Source of the DNA: Phoronis australis
Taxonomy: Eukaryota > Phoronida > Phoronidae
Direction: 5' to 3'
Assembly: GCA_002633005.1 (NCBI GenBank)
Contig: NMRA01000232.1
Coordinates: 151,181-201,457, forward strand
DNA length: 50,277 bases
Shown: positions 12,232 through 23,200 of the stretch, one piece after another
How positions within the stretch are numbered: the stretch's first letter is position 1
How the letters are laid out: the number at the start of each line of letters is the position of its first letter
Made by a program: the position numbers and the translations under genes
The notes under the pieces: generated by a model
The model's database searches: none
The model's input: the letters and a program-made list of their open reading frames with translations, nothing else
Told to the model about the DNA's origin: nothing

Positions 12232-12588
12232 AAAAGGATACCAAACCCGGTTTTGGCCTATTAACAGGTACTAAAATGACTTTCTCACTGGCACACAGTT
12301 CTCTTAAACACAATTTTATAATGCTATGTAACCCTCGACAACCCTCAAAAGTTTGAAAACTCCTTTCAATGTCTACTTATGGGCAGGCGTGACCTACGCT
12401 TTGAGTTAACGGCATCTGTGGGAAAACCCAACCACCATGGACCATAATACCCAATGTGTGAGATAGGGAGGATGAGTTTTTAGTTGACTCCTGTCTTTAA
12501 GTCTCAAGATTGACGCCAATGATGCATTAGAAAGTGAGAGGATGAGGATTGGTTGAAGTTATCAAAACAAGGTTTTGTATCCTTTCAA
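12232..12588. mobile_element. MITE with AAAGGATAC terminal repeats
   Basis: The left end (AAAAGGATACCAAACCCGG, about 12232) is inverted at the right end (GGTTTTGTATCCTTTC, 12571-12585), giving terminal repeats of about 24 bp with a few mismatches. The ~360-bp interior has no ORF. A second, truncated copy in inverse orientation lies at 28520-28755 and shares the block CCCTCGACAACCCTCAAAAG exactly. No target duplication could be assigned. Confidence 0.65.
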
Positions 12589-13461
12589 AAGAGAGTGTTA
12601 CTTGATCTTTATGTCAGTCCTACAATGCAACGAACATTAACAAATGCAAAATGCAGAGTTATGGATCTAGCTCGTTTACTGGGGAAAATGTCCTATTTTT
12701 AAAGAACTTATAATTCTATATCCGAGGAGTATCCTTATTCAGATAGTTCTGAACCGGACATGTGAAGCAGGTGCCCCCGCTTTGAACTCGAATTTCAAAA
12801 GTTTTGTGGTGTTTTAGTCAAATATATCATTCGAAAGCTACAGCGTTCTTCAACGACCCAGCGTCCGACATGTTTTATCTTGTTTGGATTATGAATAGTT
12901 TTAGGCTTGGTAAAAAGAGGGCGCTCAAATAAAGAACCAGCACACGCACATTTCTTCGCTTACTGGGAAGGCGCTTTTAATCATTTTATTTGAAAAAGGT
13001 ACCAAAAAGCAATGTCATAGACCGTGTTTTAGTGACAATATAATTTTATTTTCGCAAATTGTCTTAACCATATTATTTGCAAAATACTTCACTTTTGTTT
13101 GCGGGACGTCGGAATTCTAAACATTTAGTTATTATTATGAGTTGAAGGAACTTCTAAATGGAGACGATTTTTGAAGCGACATCAGGCAAGTGGGTGGTCA
13201 ACGCTATGGAAAGATGTTAATGAGCTATATGACAATTAATTTAAATTTTCCATTCTCAACTTAATATACAAGTAAAATTAAAACTGTCAATGGTTACACG
13301 AGCGGCTTTTTGAAATGAGGAAAATTACGCAGCCTGTCATGCTCACTTTAGTTGTGACCTATTCACCAGAAAAGAGGACAGGTAAAGACAAAGAAGATGA
13401 CAATACAAGTGACAGTTGCGTTATCTTTAATGCTGCCTTTGAAAGTGTTATCGCAAGCCCT
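12589..13461. other. No gene seen
   Basis: AT-rich sequence without supportable coding potential. Confidence 0.35.
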
Positions 13462-13700
13462 AGGGGTACCATAGAATCCTACGCACTAGCATAGCATCTT
13501 ACGCACGAACCACCTATGAACCCATGAATCATGCACACCAACAAAAATCATGCACACGAACCACCTATGAATCATGCATACGAACCCATGAATCATGCAT
13601 ACGAACACAAAATCATACACACGAGCATCGACTCACACACACGAACACTTTTGGTGGTTCGTACGTATTGTGCGATGCTCGTGCGTATGAAGGTACCCCT
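13462..13700. mobile_element. Foldback element with internal repeats
   Basis: Terminal inverted repeats start AGGGGTACC (13462-13470) and end GGTACCCCT (13692-13700). Similarity continues inward over about 50 bp on each side (TACGCACtAGCATaGCATC... against the complement of GATGCTCGTGCGTA; CGAACCACC against GGTGGTTCG). The loop contains irregular tandem units built on CACGAACCACCTATGAATCA and CATGCATACGAAC. There is no transposase. The two overlapping His/Thr-rich ORFs here are repeat artefacts. Confidence 0.7.
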
Positions 13701-15359
13701 GAGCCCAGTCGTTCATCACTTAACTCTGAAAGAGACTGGACGCATTAGCCAATGATCGGACCTGTCGACGTTTTTCAGTAAATTCTCCATGAGAAAATAG
13801 AATTAGTAGTTTATCACTGTATGAACACATATTTCATTATAGCACCTTTAGTACTCTAGTTTCCTTGTAATGCCACTGGCGATGTTTATAAATTCAAATA
13901 GAACTAGTCAGTATCAGGTACCACAATTTTTATTGAAATAAGTTTCTAAAAGTGTTTTTTCTTTCGTTTTTACTTTACATTTCACGCGGAGGTCACTCGG
14001 TATTTTTGGCTGGATGTACTTCTGGAGAAAAAGATGCACGCCCGGCTTTCAGAGTTAGCTTGATCAAAAGTGATTCCCTTTATTGTTTTTTTATGAATAA
14101 AAATGTTTCCGTAAAATAGGTGTTTCAACCTCTGCAATTTAACTCTTCAATTTTTATGTTTTCAAAATGAACTTAAGCAGACAATGAAACCCTTTTGCAT
14201 ATCAGGACAATGGTGAAAAAACAGTGTCCTGGACGTCCTAGCCCATGAAATGAGCCCTTTCATATGGGATTAAATGTGAAATTGTTCAGGGAAATTGGCC
14301 AAGAAAAAACACCCATCTGAGTGATACTGTATCCTTTAAAAGCTCTATGTCTAGGTACTCCCAGTTTGACTTAAACAAAAAAACTTGTAGCTCGTCTTTG
14401 CTGTACAAGTTAGTTTGTCATGGCGGGTCATTTCTTGCCCAGCGCAGGTTCTCAGTGATCAGTTTGCCAGTTCTTGGCAAACCCTGAAACCACATCTCAA
14501 CTAAGTAAGTAACATCTTCCTTAAGTCTAGATTTTTAATAAAGACAACAGTGGGTATTCAACAATCAGGTAATTTTACTAACAAAAACTGCGCATGTATT
14601 GTTTCCGTCAGCTCATGCCAGTTTCGGCTTTCTTGTGGTAATAGGTACTCAACGTGAATGGAAGACGAAAATACTTACCCGTCTTAACAGTAGGAGCGGC
14701 TGCCCCAAAAAACGTCAGCAAAATTCTTTGTACCGATACTTGTCTTGATTTATCTGGGTTAAGTACTATTTGTATCACCAGTTGCCATTGGTGACCAATT
14801 CCAAATTGCCCCCCTGGATAGTTATCTAACGCTACATAACAATATGTGCGCCGCCAGTCACATCGTGTCCAAACCGCTTACTGGGATGTCCTGGTGAATT
14901 GCCTACAGTGGTCTGGTCGCTGTGAACGTGATCGTATGACACACGACTGGATTTCAATTACTTCGCTTCACCAGGAGATGAAACAGTGTTTGCTTTCTCT
15001 CTATAACTGCTTACAGGAACTTAAATTTTGTTTTAACGCAAGCGGCGTAATCTTTTGTTAAAATACAATTGCCGTAGTGTTTGCGCGTTTACACAGAGCG
15101 GAATTGTACACAAAACTCGCGAGTGCTAAGTACCGATGTTTGCCCAACCGTGTCTACAATCGTTCGCATTTTTGTGATGCTTACAAAAGAATCACTTACG
15201 ACCTTTGTGACACGACCTGTGTTCTGTGTTTGTTCCCTAAAACTAATTATATATGTAGAATGTCATACGTCAGTTGAAATGCAAACATGTTATATTGTTC
15301 TTTGGGCACCTTGTTCATTTATTTTCCATTCCGCCATAGAGGAGCCATCCTTTTAAAAA
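13701..15359. other. No gene seen
   Basis: GTATCCTTTAAAAG at about 14330 resembles the right terminus of the 12.2-kb MITE and may mark another decayed copy. The ORFs at 14846-15356 show no family signature. Confidence 0.35.
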
Positions 15360-15565
15360 ATTGGTGCAAGAAGCGGGCACAAAGGCAATATTCATGGAAA
15401 AAATCATGCAAAACCACACCAGCTCTATCACTTGCGCTGGAGTGCATACGAATTTTAATTTACACGTTTATACTATTGAGGTCTTCTAAAATTCCAAAAT
15501 TTCTAGAAATCAGTTTGAAATCGTGTTTTGGCGATCCATATACCCATGCGGGGTTTCATCTCAGT
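15360..15565 (+). repeat. Dispersed repeat (partner at 25990-26215)
   Basis: The two copies run in the same orientation. They share AAATCATGCAAAACNA, CTATTGAGGTCTTCT / CTATTGAAGTCTTCT, TTCNAAATTTCTAGAAATCAG-like, and TCATCTCAGTTGA. About 200 bp are alignable. No terminal repeats were resolved. Confidence 0.7.
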
Positions 15566-16459
15566 TGAATTTCAGGCATTTACATTAAACCAATATAAAA
15601 CGCGGGATGAGTTACGTCAGTCAAAAGATATCGCCAACATATAGACAAGTCATAACTTTTAACCCTGTTTGTATTTGCATTATTTTACCATTAATTTTTC
15701 AACATTTGTTTTGAATTGTGCAGGGTTTCTGTTGAAGCCTCATTACATTGTGCGGCTTTTGAGTGACTACACATAACGCATGAGCCAGCCGTCACTCACT
15801 ACGGCGCCCGTATTATATCATGGTGCACCACCAAAATGAAAATTAAAATAAAAATTCAAATCAAATTCATTTTAAGTTTGAAAAGATTTTGAGTTGTGTA
15901 GAACGAACATTATTTGAGCTTAAGTTTCGACTGAACGAACCGTTTCATGGAGTTTTTAACTAAAATGACGCGGAAAGGGAATCCTTAATAACATTACATT
16001 CATCTCAGCAGAAATCAATTGCCCTGTCCAGATGAGCTGAACAAAGCTTAGCAATAGCTTTTTAACTATGTGAGCGTGTAATGTACCATGGGTAATAAAG
16101 TGCGCAAAACTTGTCTTGAAAGTTACCAGCTTCGGCCACGGAATGGCCGCCAGGAGATTGGATCGTTCCTGTCGCCATCTTCCCGTGTATGATGGCAGTC
16201 GTTGTAAGCCAATGGAGCAAAACGATAATGACCTTTGCAGCACATTTTGTAAATGTCTATGTTCTTTTAAGGACTAATTGGCAGTTGAAACTTAATGCTC
16301 TTACTTCGGTCCGCTACTGTTTCGGACATTACAGCGTTTAATGTGACGGGTATGGATGAAATCTAAAGTTGATGAAACAGTCAATTTCAGTACTTTTCAC
16401 TATATTCGCGATTCCTACATTAAAATGTGGCCATTACTTTACGTCGGTTTGTATTTCAA

Positions 16460-16625
16460 TTCCAACTCATTGTGAGGTGGCACTGAACGGTTAGGCTGTA
16501 CCCGCGGCCAATTCGCAGTTCCACAAAATTGAATTTTAGGCCGGGGTAGGCCAATCTTGGGGGAAGTTTTGAGGTAGATGTTGCATGTAAGCTCAGTGAA
16601 TCTGGTTTGCTAGCATCTGTAAACA
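16460..16625 (-). repeat. Dispersed repeat (inverted partner at 21575-21720)
   Basis: This stretch matches the reverse complement of 21575-21720. Shared blocks include GCACTGAACGGTTAGGCTG / GCACTGAACAGTTAGGCTG, GGGGTAGGCCAA, and GCTCAGTGAATNTGNTTTGCTAG. It is a non-coding dispersed element; one edge is GCTAG. Confidence 0.7.
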
Positions 16626-17389
16626 TATTGGGAATGACAGAAAAGTCCACTTGCTCGGCTGTATCTGCACCAACTTTAAGTAGGTCAACAGTTCATTGTT
16701 ATCAAAACCACCCGCCGGGAGACTGATATGAAACTATGTACGAAACGGACAACAGAAATCGAGTCGGTGGTTAAAACACGTCGTGAGCATAAGATCAAAA
16801 CATCGATGTCATATTATCTATCAACTTAATGAATTTGGATGAGGATTTGTCTCTTTTCACAACTTGCTGTGTTCGTGAGGCGTGCGGTGCCCGGACTCGA
16901 TGTATTCAGTCATCGGTCGTATGCATGCATACGCACAACTCCCTCAGGATCAAAACTATGTTTTGTCTTCGTGCTATCCGGCCTCTTCTATCCTATGTAC
17001 ACATTGTTGACTCAATATTATGGCAACTCGATGAATGAAAGGACTGAGGGTACATGCCAAGAGCTTCTCTGGCTATGCCTGGTGTGAAATTCGATTTGAG
17101 TGACAGCACTGTAACCTTTGACCTCGGATAAGTAGGAAACATATTTCTACACGATTGTGCGGTTCCTGGGTGGTTCTGCAAAATCTTTTTTTTTTTTTTG
17201 ATACGCGTAAATATTTCGTTTTTCAATTTCCACGAGAATGAAGATAAGCAATTTTGCCAGACATATGTGAAATATTGTGAAAAACAGTCATTCTTAATCA
17301 GGTTTGAGATATCCTCAACCTACACGTCCTGCTGTGGCAGAAACACACAAAACAACACACGAAACCGTTACGTCGAATTGTAACAGAAA
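16626..17389. other. No gene seen
   Basis: Several short overlapping ORFs on both strands have no family features. A T-run lies at 17188-17200. Confidence 0.35.
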
Positions 17390-17462
17390 TGACCAATGGC
17401 CTAATGGTGAAGCTTCAGCGCATCGAACCTCGAGAACCCTATGGTTCGAACCCCGTAAAACA
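17390..17462 (+). tRNA. tRNA-like sequence with intact A and B boxes, probably pseudogene or SINE head
   Basis: An RNA polymerase III A box (TGGCCTAATGG, 17397-17407) and a perfect B box (GGTTCGAACCC, 17443-17453) are spaced as in a tRNA. The acceptor, D, anticodon and T stems do not pair well over this span, and I could not assign an anticodon. This is therefore more likely a degenerate tRNA or the head of a tRNA-derived SINE than a working tRNA gene. Confidence 0.4.
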
Positions 17463-20400
17463 CTAATTTTCAACACATACCAATTATTCATAAAATAATG
17501 GCGCTTTCACATGNCCCCCCCCCCCCCCCGTAGCGTTCACGTCATCTGTGTGTCACTGACTTTCACGAAAGTGAAGCCCAAAGAGTGCATGTATCTCATC
17601 TGTTAGCAATGAAACCACGTCATTATTTTTGGGCAGAGTTGTCACAGACAACGTTTAGGAATAAAATCTGAATAAGATATTAAGATAACGGGCGATGCTT
17701 TGAGGATCTTTGTGCACAGAGGAACTGACAGTGAAGTGAGAAAACAACAACTTTGTAATCCATATGCTTAAAACAGATATAGTACGGAGCTTTTAGTTTG
17801 CGAGTTTTGCTAGCTGTATTCCTATTTTAATTAGCAAAATTGCGTATTAGTTATTTGTAGAAAAATTAAAGTATTTTCAGTACTGGACTTCCTGACAGTG
17901 TCCTTATTGAAAATTAATCTACAACCTCTGATCGCGGTCGACGACATACATTTTGTCGGAGAAGCCGGCTGGCAACTTTTAGGACAGCCATGTGACCAGT
18001 TTATATTTTCTAGGTTATACATATGTAAAATGGAACGTCCATAACAAAATTCAAGAGCAAGATTTTTCCTCGGTCTAACCATCCTTGGTGGCGCAACATT
18101 ACGCTCTCTGTGAGCGGCCCTCCAATATTGCTGCCATTGTTGTTTTTAGGTGTTCATCAAGAGTAATAGTAATAAAAACATTGATTTTGTCGCTCTGTTG
18201 CATGTTTTAGGACCGGCTATTTACTAAGCGAATTTGATATTTGAAAGTCTACACCGCGTGCATTTGAGGCTTTGCACTGAAAAGCACCACTCCGCAAAAT
18301 ACGCCAATATTGTGTTAACGAATGGATACCTGATTTTCTGGTCACACCGAGTTGACACGTCAGTTTACTAGTAAACAGTCAATCCAAGCAGATCGATCGT
18401 CCCCTCCCTCCTGATTTTAAGAAATAGGAAGTGCGAATAATAATAATAATACTTGATTTTATAATAAGTTCCACAAGTCATAGTTTATGAGATTTCCCTG
18501 GATTAGTAACGGTGCCCATCCTAGTTTACGTATATGTAACCTGCACGGATTACGCGTAATCCATACACATACCCCTATTCACTATATGAGGACGCAGTGT
18601 GGCAACGCAAGGTTGTGTTTTCGAGTCACACGGGGCAAACTTATGGTCGCCTGAGTCAAGTCCCTAGATACTTAGCCCTGTATCAACTAATAAAGCATAA
18701 AGATGGTCCAAGGTGATCATTCCGAAGGGCCTTCCTGAGCGGCATGCCTAGGTCTGGTACAACAATATTTTAAACTAGTTGTTGAAATGTTGGGAGGATA
18801 TCTTACTTCAGTATTTAGCTGTCCCTTATTCTTTAGATAATGGAATCACAGAATTGATAATTCTGCATTGCCCATAAATGTAACATTTCGTTGCGCAAAA
18901 GAGATGAATTTTCGTTGTTTCAGTTCAACGTGACCTTTGACCTCTTATTTGACCTTAACTTTGACCTTGCATCCATAAAATAATATCAGAAATGGACTCT
19001 CTGTCCCATAAAACATTAGAAACCATAAATTTCAGGATCCTACTCGGTATCATGTTCAGCCGCCATCTTGAATTATAAAAAATGCTCAAAGTTGCACAAA
19101 GTGCTACCAAGTTAATTTTGTTCTCCTAGCAACGTATAATAAATTTCCAAAAGGAAACTTTACAGTAAACAACATTGCAGGGTCAACTTTTTGGCAACTA
19201 GACTATAATTCATGAAAAATGTGGAGAATGGCTAAATATAACGCTTGATGGCAGCATTACCAAATGAGGGAGAAAAAGTTCGCAATTTCGTGGCACAAAA
19301 TGCCGCGCAAATGTTCTTTGACGGTCACGCTACATTTACACGACGTGGCTACATTATATATTTTAGCAACTGGTCGCAAGTTTCAAGTTCGGTTCGATTC
19401 CCTGATGTAACTCCAATTTAAATGTATTCGAATTAAAAAGTGATTTCAAAAATAATTCCAAAGTGTTCCGGTGAAGGGAGGAAATTAAAAAAAACATGTG
19501 ATGCAACCGCCCCAGGTTGTGAGAAGGAAAGAGAACTCGTTACTTTCATTGAACAACTCCTGTCCTGTTATTCACTAAGTGGAAGTAATAGGTTCTCAAA
19601 TCAAAGAACTTCGTATCCCCCTGTTATCACTCACTGGATACACATTTTACAACTACAAGTCCCTACATCGGTTTTGGCCCGCCAACGCCTACTAGGCAGT
19701 AAGCTCTTAGCTGCAGGAGATTCAAAAAAGGTTTCGTGAGTGCTTTCACCTTGTGCAAATTTTATGTTAATGCTTTCCACCTCAGTATGCACACTTTCGT
19801 TTAATTTGTGAATAAATTTCGTTAAAAATGACTAGATGTTAAAATTTGGAGTTTGTTTACAATGCATCAGTTATGACAAAGATATTGCCTCGGGCATCTA
19901 CAGACATGTGTTATAAGATGTTGGTCGCATTAAACGAGTTAAGCGAACAAAATAGCAGCAAAAATAATACTTTTAAAAGGTACGTCGCCACCTTGGATAG
20001 AATATAAGACTAGATTAAATTATTAGTAGCAGCTGGGCACAATGCAGGGTCACAGAAATATGCCAGTTGAACACAATAAGTCGATTTCGTTAAACTCTGG
20101 TTCACTCGCGTGGCAAACGTTTCTTTCCCTAGCCCCCTATGGCCGTTCTTTACACTGAAGTCATCTATAGTCGACAATAACACTACTTTTGAAATAATTT
20201 GGATGAGACTCGGTTCCCGTGAATAAGTAATGCGGAGCTCAAACTTGTGTTACTTTGTGTTCAATGGTGCATGCAAAAGGCCAAAATTTGAATATCGATG
20301 AACACTTGCTACATTCTTGGAATTGTATTTTTACGAGATTGCAGGTCCCTCTTGGGGTCAAGATATGTCCTCTAGTACATTAAGTCAAAATGGCCCTAGT

Positions 20401-21040
20401 TAGTAGCATGCAGCGGGGGGGGGGGGCGTCGGCCCTGGGCATTTACACCGGCCTTAATTTCAACTAATGTACAGCATAAAATGGCGAGAATGGCCGATTT
20501 GTAGTAACTTCAAAAATTTAAACAACGAATTTTGTTGTTATATAGCTCTGGGCAACATCAAGTTCAAGAACTCTCGTCCAACAAATTCACCCCTTGTATT
20601 TTTGGCCGTAAAACCAATAATGTCCCTTCAAAGCAGCCTTAAAGCCGCCTCCCATAAAATACTGTCGGCCCAAATCAGGGAGTCCGGATGGCTTTGCTAT
20701 AAAATCAAAGAAATGGTTCGGATCCAAGGATACCTCACATATCTAGTTCTGGGAGTACTCCCAAAGCTAGATCGAAGAGCGGTACTCCCAGATACGGCTC
20801 GGAAAGGTATTCCCACGACCAGCTCCGGGTTACCATCATTTAAAATATTACGAAATTATTAATTACTAGACTTATATAAGTGAGAAAACAAGTACCCTGC
20901 GAGTAAAAGCTATTAGCTGCTTCTTTGCAATATTTTAAACAGTTGACATACAAACCCAGTCATGATGCTGGGGATACTCATCTTCCTGTTTTTTTTTTTG
21001 TTTTTCAGTTATTTATGTGTACTGGTGAATCCATATCACT
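17463..21040. other. No gene seen; assembly gap
   Basis: An N followed by a C-run (17515-17530) marks a gap. The ORFs at 17831-18082 (minus), 19440-19739 and 20467-20862 have no recognisable domain. A short (AAT)n lies at about 18437-18451. At 18935-18975 there are irregular repeats of TGACCTT. A G-run lies at about 20415-20427. Around 20750-20830 there are direct and inverted copies of a GTACTCCCA-like block. Confidence 0.35.
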
Positions 21041-21079
21041 ATAATAATAATAACAATAACAATAACAATAATAATATAT
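21041..21079 (+). repeat. (AAT/AAC)n microsatellite
   Basis: A run of AAT and AAC trinucleotides; the poly-Asn it encodes within a short ORF is a by-product. Confidence 0.9.
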
Positions 21080-22489
21080 ATCACTGCCAATCCGGTTCAG
21101 TTGTAAGAACAAACAGATTTTACGACAAAGATTTTTTCGGCAGGAGGGTAATTCTGGTTGCATGAATTTATTACAACGACTTGGTTATTACCTAAAGGTG
21201 AACGCTTTGACCCTCGTCCACGATTTTTTTCCTTAACTAAGTATACACTATTTTCAATATTTTGCAGTTGTTCATTTCGTCAAGCACAGGTCGTAAATGA
21301 TTTGGCCGGTAATGCTAATATTTGAGTCCTTGAGAGGCTATGTTTGCTCTAAGGGCAAAAATTAAGCATTGCATTCAATAACAAGATTTTAGTTCATTGA
21401 ATCAAATATCCTTACATGTAGATCGGGGTCATGTGTGACCCTAAGCGATAACGGTGGACTGACCTACGACATTTGATTGAGATTTCCATTATATTCACAT
21501 ATCGGGTATCCAAGAAAAGAAACCCAATTCAAACAGGTACAATACAACCATCGGTCACTCCGGCCGGCATCGGATGACTAGCAAATCACATTCACTGAGC
21601 CTACATGCTGTGCCTACTGACAAAATGCCCCCAAACTTGGCCTACCCCAAAATTTTAATATTTTGGGAGTGCAAATTGGCGGTGGCCGCAGCCTAACTGT
21701 TCAGTGCTACCTAATTAATGTTCACGTGACGGGAAGCATCACAATTTCGATCGCTCAAATTTGGGAGTATCATCTCTAAGGAATATCTTATCGAATTTCT
21801 ATGAAATTTCCTGATACTACTACTCAATGCAAAGTTCTCCAAAACAACATTAGAATTTGTTTTTAAAGTGTACCAGTTACAATTATTTCTGATGAAACAA
21901 TTCATTTTGAACTGCTTTTTCGTCTTCATTTAACTGAGCCGTACTTCTTATCATTTGCCTTTGAACTCTATGGTTTGCCAGAACTGCAGATCAGTCTTGG
22001 CTCTTTCCGAATTCCTAACTATTCCCTCCGACTCCAGTATTAAAGAGTTCCCACCACGCATATTGTTAGTTTTTGAGGTTTCAGTTGCTAATATGAAATG
22101 AACACCATACCATCTAACTAGATAAGCAATTTACATGCCTAATATTCGCGAATTTTTTTAATTTTGAGAAACATTAGTTATTTCCAAGTTTCCCGCCAAC
22201 TGATGTAGTAGGTAGAAGACGTTTGGTCACTTGACAATCAATGTCAATAGTTCCCTAAAATTTAGTGTGGGAACTAATCAAAATGGAAATCAGGAATACT
22301 TCAATCTCTTTTGCAAAAGAGTGTGGCCAAAGTGGAACCTGAATTCGCGGTCCCCGACGAGTAAGTAGATTTGCAGTTTCGTGGCTAATTCACCAACATA
22401 ATCACGTGCACATTATTTGGCTCACTAGTATAATTTTTTCTTGATTGGAAGTTTAGTTTCCACTGAACTTTGGCTGGTTTATGTTCGTG
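21080..22489. other. No gene; partner copy of the 16.5-kb repeat
   Basis: 21575-21720 is the inverse-orientation copy of the 16460-16625 repeat. The rest of the stretch shows no supportable coding or structural feature. Confidence 0.45.
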
Positions 22490-22600
22490 ATGTCTGATCA
22501 GTTTCCGAGCTACTGGCCGGGGTAACGGCGGAGTCAACTCCGGCCGGCCGCGACGGATCTGATCGGGCTCCGACCCACTGGCCAGGATAACAGGCGTTTT
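22490..22600 (+). repeat. Imperfect tandem duplication, GC-rich
   Basis: CTGATCAGTTTCCGAGCTACTGGCC and the following GGTAACGGCG recur about 65 bp later as CTGATCGGGCTCCGACCCACTGGCC and GGATAACAGGCG. Between the copies is a small palindrome built on GGAGTCAACTCC and CCGGCCGG. Confidence 0.6.
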
Positions 22601-22864
22601 GTGTTTAGAACTCAAAAAATAGAACAAGTCTAAACAACACAGATTTAGGTTCTCCTGTCTGTATCTCACGGAAATTATCTCCGAACAGAACCCAAACTCC
22701 TGCTACGGACCTTATTGGCCTGCCGAACTTTGTAGGCTACGGTGTGTCCAAATACAGATAAATCCGTAAGAGCGAAATAAAACAATACGTTTTTAAAAGA
22801 ACTCGGTGTATTTTCAAGGGTTTTATATCGAAGTTTCAAGTTGATCATTTATTGGTGTTAAACG

Positions 22865-23200
22865 ATGAGTTCAAGCGATAAGCTGACACCAGTAACCCCA
22901 GCCGTATCTACTAATGATACGCTGTCTGGGTAAATAAACGTATTGAAAAAATAAAAAATAATAAATGCAATGGTGGAACACAGCAAATAAGAAGACGAGG
23001 ACGATTTTAGCGAGAATAATTATTTTGCAGACAGAGAGGAGAGTAGATAGGGGCATCACACTCAAGTACTTAAAGAATCAGACAATGATTTCGATTTCCC
23101 ATTAATTAGCAAAGTTTCGTCAGCTTTGAGGCCGAATGAACTCGACCCACTCGCACGAGAAATGCTGCAGACACAACAAACTGAACCAAGTGATGGTTAA
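22865..23200 (+). pseudogene. Acidic ORF remnant, unrecognised
   Basis: An ATG at 22865 starts 21 codons (MSSSDKLTPVTPAVSTNDTLS) that reach G|GTAAAT, a possible splice donor. Further on, a frame interrupted by only two stops reads EDEDDFSENNYFADREE, then LKESDNDFDFPL, then SSALRPNELDPLAREMLQ, to a stop at 23198-23200. The acidic clusters and the conserved-looking LRPNELDPLA stretch look like coding sequence rather than chance, perhaps an N-terminal ORF of a transposon. The in-frame stops suggest decay, or an intron I have not placed. No family assigned. Confidence 0.27.

Noticed and set aside
17831-18082. 83-residue minus-strand ORF beginning VRPRKNLALEF
   Set aside because: Looks weakly protein-like and is preceded by a CpG-containing stretch, but there is no domain or splice evidence.
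20467-20862. 131-residue plus-strand ORF
   Set aside because: No recognisable motif, mixed composition, and contains locally duplicated GTACTCCCA blocks; no splice or homology support.
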